Below are positions 60,521 to 64,000 of a stretch of 64,000 bases of DNA, piece by piece. Source of the stretch: Rossellomorea sp. BNER. Lineage in GTDB: Bacteria; Bacillota; Bacilli; Bacillales; Bacillaceae_B. The position numbers and the translations under genes are program-made. The stretch covers positions 1 to 64,000 of the forward strand of contig JANAVG010000008.1 in assembly GCA_024213275.1 (NCBI GenBank), given 5' to 3'. The number at the start of each line of letters is the position of its first letter. Position 1 is the stretch's first letter. A model generated the notes under the pieces. It was not told the origin of the DNA and ran no database searches. It saw only the letters and a program-made list of their open reading frames with translations.

Positions 60521-61708
60521 TTACGAATCCATTGTTTCCAGCATAATCGCCATTCCTTGCCCTCCGCCAACGCAGAGAGTAGCGATTCCAAACTGTTCTT
60601 GTCTTCTTTTCATTTCATATAGCAATTTAGTAACGATAATCGCACCAGTTGCTCCTAATGGATGGCCCAATGCGATGGCTCCTCCATTAACATTGACCTT
60701 TTCTTTGTCTATTTTTGCTTCTCGAATAACAGCAAGAGACTGAGAAGCAAAGGCTTCATTCAATTCAACTAATCCAATATCCTGCATTTGCAAACCAGTC
60801 TTCTTCAATAAACTTTCAATTGCTGGAATAGGACCGATTCCCATATAACGAGGGTCTACACCTGCAATCGCCCAGTTTTTAATTTTTACGAGAGGTTCAA
60901 GGCCTAATGAATCCGCTTTCTTTCTTGTCATAAGTACGAGAGCACTTGCACCGTCGTTACGGCCACAGGCATTTCCAGCCGTGACAGTTCCATCCTTTTT
61001 AAAAACGGGTTTTAATTGTGCTAACTTTTCCAACGTCGTGTCTCGCATATGTTCATCTTTGTTAAAAATAAAGCTTTCCTTTTTATTCTGAATTTCGATC
61101 GGAACGATTTGGGAATTGAAATGTCCTGAATCCCATGCATGCCTAGCCCTTCTCTGGCTTTCTAGAGCAAAGGCATCCTGATCATCTCTAGAAATATTAT
61201 ATAATTCAGAAACCTTCTCAGCTGTAACGCCCATTCCTAAATCTTTTCCATACATTTCAACAGGCTGTTGTCCATTCTCAAGATTGGAATCAACAACATA
61301 CGGATTTCCTTCTCCAAAACGGGAGTTTCTTAAATAAATGGGCGCTCTACTCATGTTTTCTGCGCCTCCGGCAATGACAATATCATTGGGGTTAAAAGCT
61401 AGATGCTGTACGCCCGAAACAACAGCTTGTATACCTGAGGCACATAAACGGTTTACGGTATAAGCAGAAGCATTATCGGGGATGCCAGCCTTCAACGCAG
61501 CAACCCGCGCTAGATTAGATGATTCAGTGGACTGTCTCACTTCACCGAAAATCACTTCATTTATTTGTTCTGGTGCCAGTCCTGTTCTTTCAATCGCATC
61601 TTTTATGACAGATGCTGCTAAATCGCCAGAAGACATCTTTTTTAATTGCCCGCCAAATCGGCCTACTGCTGTTCGGTTTGCGCTTACAATTACGTACTCA
61701 TTCGTCAT
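60521..61708 (-). CDS. acetyl-CoA acetyltransferase (thiolase)
   Basis: 395 residues, a complete thiolase. Nucleophilic Cys in NRLCASGIQAV (about 90), GGAENMSRAP, HPLGATGA with the catalytic His, and the second Cys in CVGGGQGMAI. It cleaves acetoacetyl-CoA (or a 3-oxoacyl-CoA such as 3-oxoadipyl-CoA) to acetyl-CoA. The ATG follows AGGAGGTTCCAAT. It follows the two CoA-transferase subunits, so the set converts a 3-oxo acid to acetyl-CoA. Confidence 0.92.
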   Translation of the reverse strand: MTNEYVIVSANRTAVGRFGGQLKKMSSGDLAASVIKDAIERTGLAPEQINEVIFGEVRQSTESSNLARVAALKAGIPDNASAYTVNRLCASGIQAVVSGVQHLAFNPNDIVIAGGAENMSRAPIYLRNSRFGEGNPYVVDSNLENGQQPVEMYGKDLGMGVTAEKVSELYNISRDDQDAFALESQRRARHAWDSGHFNSQIVPIEIQNKKESFIFNKDEHMRDTTLEKLAQLKPVFKKDGTVTAGNACGRNDGASALVLMTRKKADSLGLEPLVKIKNWAIAGVDPRYMGIGPIPAIESLLKKTGLQMQDIGLVELNEAFASQSLAVIREAKIDKEKVNVNGGAIALGHPLGATGAIIVTKLLYEMKRRQEQFGIATLCVGGGQGMAIMLETMDS

Positions 61709-61734
61709 ATTGGAACCTCCTAACTTTAGTTCTT

Positions 61735-62403
61735 TTAATCAACTTGATATACTTCTAAATTTGGGGATATCGAAAATTGTGCAGGTGTGATTTCCTTTAA
61801 TTGTTCGACTGTCCAGCCATAAGCTAGTTCTACTAAAACCATTTCTTTTCCAATAAAACGAAAGACGGCGTATTCGGAGATTATAGTACTGACGACATTT
61901 TGGGCCGTTAAAGGAAAATCACAGCGACTGACGATTTTGGGTTTTCCATCTTTGGAGCAATGCTGGGTGGTGATAATGACCTCCTTAGCTCCAACTACTA
62001 AATCCATCGCACCGCCAACGCCTAAAACATCTTTTCCCGGTATTGCCCAATTGGCCAAATCTCCTTCTTCGCTGATTTGCAATGCACCTAAAATGACCGT
62101 ATCTACTTGTCCTCCGCGAATCATACCGAAGGATTCAGAAGAGGAAAAGTAAGATGCCCCCATTTTAGCGGTAACTGGAAGCTTGCCGGCATTAATAATC
62201 TCAGGATCTACTTCTTCTTTAAGGGGAGTAGGACCGACACCAAGCAAACCGTTCTCTGTGTGAAGAAAAATTTCTTTATCATTAGGAATGAAATCAGCTA
62301 CCAAAGTAGGGATCCCAATTCCTAAATTGACAATCGTTCCTTCTTTGATTTCCATAGCTGTTCTTTTGGCAATTAGTTGTTTGGCCAGTTGTGTCTCCTT
62401 CAA
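61735..62403 (-). CDS. 3-oxoacid CoA-transferase subunit B
   Basis: 222 residues. The family II CoA-transferase catalytic Glu lies in HTENGLLGVG (SENG-type motif), after GTIVNLGIGIPTLVADFIPN. With subunit A it moves CoA from succinyl-CoA to acetoacetate or 3-oxoadipate. The TTG start lies four bases after the subunit A stop and is served by GGAAAGGAAG inside that gene's end. Confidence 0.9.
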   Translation of the reverse strand: MKETQLAKQLIAKRTAMEIKEGTIVNLGIGIPTLVADFIPNDKEIFLHTENGLLGVGPTPLKEEVDPEIINAGKLPVTAKMGASYFSSSESFGMIRGGQVDTVILGALQISEEGDLANWAIPGKDVLGVGGAMDLVVGAKEVIITTQHCSKDGKPKIVSRCDFPLTAQNVVSTIISEYAVFRFIGKEMVLVELAYGWTVEQLKEITPAQFSISPNLEVYQVD

Positions 62404-62406
62404 CGG

Positions 62407-63063
62407 TTATCTCTTCCTTTCCACAATGAAATCAATATACAAATGGGGGGTTATGATCTGTTCAGGATCGAGTTCCCCTGCATCGACGATCTCTTCTACT
62501 TCAACAATTGTGATTTTTGCTGCCGCCGCCATATCTGGATTGAAGTTTCTCGCTGTCTTTGAGTACACTAGGTTTCCAAGTACATCCGCTTTCTTTGCTT
62601 TAATAAGAGCTACATCAGCAAACAAGGGGTATTCCAGAATATATTCCTTATCCTCGATGATTCGAGATTCCTTATTTTCTGCTAACAATGTACCCGCGGA
62701 GGTTCTAGTGTAAAAAGCACCAATTCCAGCACCGGCAGCCCTTAACCTTTCCCCAAGCGTCCCCTGAGGTACTAGCTCTACTTCCAATTTCCCTTCCTTA
62801 ACAAAGCGAACGGCGTCTACGTTACTTGTAAAATAGGATCCTATCGCTTTTTGAATTTTATTTTGTAATAAAACTTTTCCAAGACCCTTCCCTCCAGGTT
62901 CGCCTACATTATTGCTAATAATGGTCAGTGCTGATACAGGATGATCGGCCAGTGCCTCTACTAATGTAAGTGGACATCCAACTAAACCAAACCCTCCAAC
63001 GGCTACAGTGTGTCCGTCTTTAATATGGGAAACCGCTTCGGCTGGGCTAATGATTTTATTCAC
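62407..63063 (-). CDS. 3-oxoacid CoA-transferase subunit A
   Basis: 218 residues. Glycine-rich start AVGGFGLVGCPLTLVEAL, NNVGEPGGKGLGKVL, and ELVPQGTLGERLRAAGAGIG are family hallmarks of ScoA/PcaI. The GTG at 63,063 follows AGGAGGATTTATA; the longer frame to 63,132 is not supported. It is first gene of the operon that goes on with subunit B, thiolase and the Nramp-like transporter, and is divergent from the IclR regulator. Either acetoacetate or 3-oxoadipate could be the substrate. Confidence 0.9.
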   Translation of the reverse strand: MNKIISPAEAVSHIKDGHTVAVGGFGLVGCPLTLVEALADHPVSALTIISNNVGEPGGKGLGKVLLQNKIQKAIGSYFTSNVDAVRFVKEGKLEVELVPQGTLGERLRAAGAGIGAFYTRTSAGTLLAENKESRIIEDKEYILEYPLFADVALIKAKKADVLGNLVYSKTARNFNPDMAAAAKITIVEVEEIVDAGELDPEQIITPHLYIDFIVERKR

Positions 63064-63173
63064 TATAAATCCTCCTATTAAAATCGTGTAAGGGTTAAAA
63101 TGTAACCCCTTATAATTTAATTTGTTAAACAAATCTCTTATTGAAAAAATTTGTTGAAAATTATGTCATTCAG

Positions 63174-63216
63174 GTGTACGCTATACGTACAATAGTACGA
63201 TATATGAAACGTACAC
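63174..63216. promoter_or_regulatory. operator-like inverted repeats between the CoA-transferase and IclR genes
   Basis: GTGTACG at 63,174-63,180 and CGTACAC at 63,210-63,216 form an inverted repeat. Between them TACGTACAATAGTACG adds further TACG words. The divergent arrangement makes this a likely IclR binding region. Confidence 0.45.
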
Positions 63217-63292
63217 TTATTATAATTTTTATATTCAGAAAAATCAATACCTTTATAAATCATTATTATTTGAATGAAAGAGGTAGGTTAAT

Positions 63293-64000
63293 GTGACAAT
63301 CGAGAGCAACCAATCGAATTACTTTGTTCAGTCAGTAGCTAAAGGATTTGAGGTATTAAATGCCTTTAATGCAAGTTCTACCCATCTAACACTTGGCGAG
63401 TTAGCTCAAAAAACAGGGATAAATAAGGCAACAGTAAGACGTTTTGCATTGACTTTAGTTGATTTAGGATATTTACGTCTAAATCACGATAACCGGTTCC
63501 AACTTAGTCCAAAAGTATTGAATTTGGGTCATGATTATTTAGAATCGTTGAATTTACCTGATCTGGGTCAACCAATCTTAGAAACAATAGCCACGCAATT
63601 GAAAGAATCAACAAACTTAGCCATTCTTGATGGTTCAGAAGTTGTTTACGTTTCAAGAGTAAATGCAGCAGAAAGAATTGTCGGAGCAAATTTACGTGTC
63701 GGTTCAAGGCTCCCCTATTATGCAACCTCGCTTGGAAAAGCCCTTGTCGCATGGATCCCTGAAGCAGAAAGAAGAAATATATGGAATCAATCCAAAATAG
63801 AGCCCTTTACTGAAAAAACGTTGATAACGTTTGGGAAATTTGAAGAAAACCTTGCACAATGCCGCTCACAAGGCTTTGCCTATGGTGATGGAGAGCTCGA
63901 AGAAGGACTTCGCTCCATCGCTATGCCTATTTTTAACCGGAAGGGAGAAACGATTGCAGCCATGAATATTTCTACTCATATGCTGAGAACAACCAAGGAA
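63293..64000 (+). CDS. IclR-family regulator (partial, runs off the window)
   Basis: 236 codons are visible with no stop before the edge; family members have about 250-260. N-terminal winged helix (VQSVAKGFEVLNAFNASSTH; LGELAQKTGINKATVRRFAL) and the effector domain (ESTNLAILDGSEVVYVSRVN; YYATSLGKALVAWIPE; EEGLRSIAMPIFNRKGE). It resembles PcaR/PcaU-type members controlling beta-ketoadipate genes. The GTG start follows AAAGAGGTAGG; an ATG two bases earlier is followed at once by TGA. It is divergent from the CoA-transferase/thiolase operon, its probable target. Confidence 0.88.
   Translation, partial: MTIESNQSNYFVQSVAKGFEVLNAFNASSTHLTLGELAQKTGINKATVRRFALTLVDLGYLRLNHDNRFQLSPKVLNLGHDYLESLNLPDLGQPILETIATQLKESTNLAILDGSEVVYVSRVNAAERIVGANLRVGSRLPYYATSLGKALVAWIPEAERRNIWNQSKIEPFTEKTLITFGKFEENLAQCRSQGFAYGDGELEEGLRSIAMPIFNRKGETIAAMNISTHMLRTTKE

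Overview
The window looks like a chromosomal segment of a low-GC, endospore-forming Firmicute of the family Bacillaceae. The evidence is AT-rich DNA, strong AGGAGG-type ribosome binding sites with frequent TTG and GTG starts, and Bacillus-type gene sets: qoxABCD, yhbD-yhbE-yhbF, opuC with a GbsR regulator, a YvdR/YvdS-type SMR pair and a phenylalanine dehydrogenase. Several dispersed hairpin repeats of a kind seen in Bacillus genomes are also present. The genus cannot be fixed from the sequence. No rRNA, tRNA or CRISPR array was seen, and the last gene (IclR type) runs off the right edge.

Positions 1-14,400 are a loose accessory zone. Isolated small genes (GNAT, two HAD phosphatases, NUDIX, VanZ, a TolB-like propeller, a secreted protein with a duplicated domain, an alpha/beta hydrolase) lie among gene ruins: a Cof-type HAD, an alpha/beta hydrolase, an aldo/keto reductase, a serine resolvase and a DUF3953 protein. 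A GGCGC-containing dispersed repeat recurs here and was not seen further right. An ORF-less group II intron sits next to one copy.

Positions 14,400-31,000 form what looks like a sigma-54 regulon for amine and omega-amino-acid catabolism. Two PAS/AAA+/Fis-type activators (both with GAFTG) lie among four well-formed -24/-12 promoters. These precede alanine dehydrogenase; agmatine deiminase; an M20 carbamoylase + class III aminotransferase + aldehyde dehydrogenase operon (followed by an APC permease); and a second aminotransferase + aldehyde dehydrogenase operon. Pyruvate-linked transamination with alanine dehydrogenase recycling the alanine would make this one pathway. A flavin amine oxidase follows at 31.8 kb.

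Positions 33,500-42,700 carry qoxABCD with an FNR/Rex-like palindrome upstream, a DUF1450 gene, and an aromatic amino acid catabolism group (fumarylacetoacetase, NhaC-family antiporter, phenylalanine dehydrogenase) with candidate CcpA sites. Positions 43,000-46,600 hold an HrtAB-like ABC exporter and a TetR-controlled SMR pair with matching operators. A 52-bp minisatellite lies at 46.7-47.2 kb.

Positions 47,500-54,500 are a carnitine-to-glycine-betaine locus (thioesterase, carnitine dehydrogenase, beta-keto acid cleavage enzyme) beside GbsR and a four-gene OpuC-type importer. The right part has a CocE/NonD hydrolase, yhbDEF (two bactofilins), a truncated MFS gene, an Nramp-like transporter, and a thiolase + 3-oxoacid CoA-transferase operon facing an IclR regulator. 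That operon could consume the acetoacetate released by both the carnitine and the tyrosine routes. Three further families of short repeats (a TIR-bearing MITE-like element, a GGGGCTGTCC hairpin and a GTGCAT array) fill gaps from 16 kb onward.
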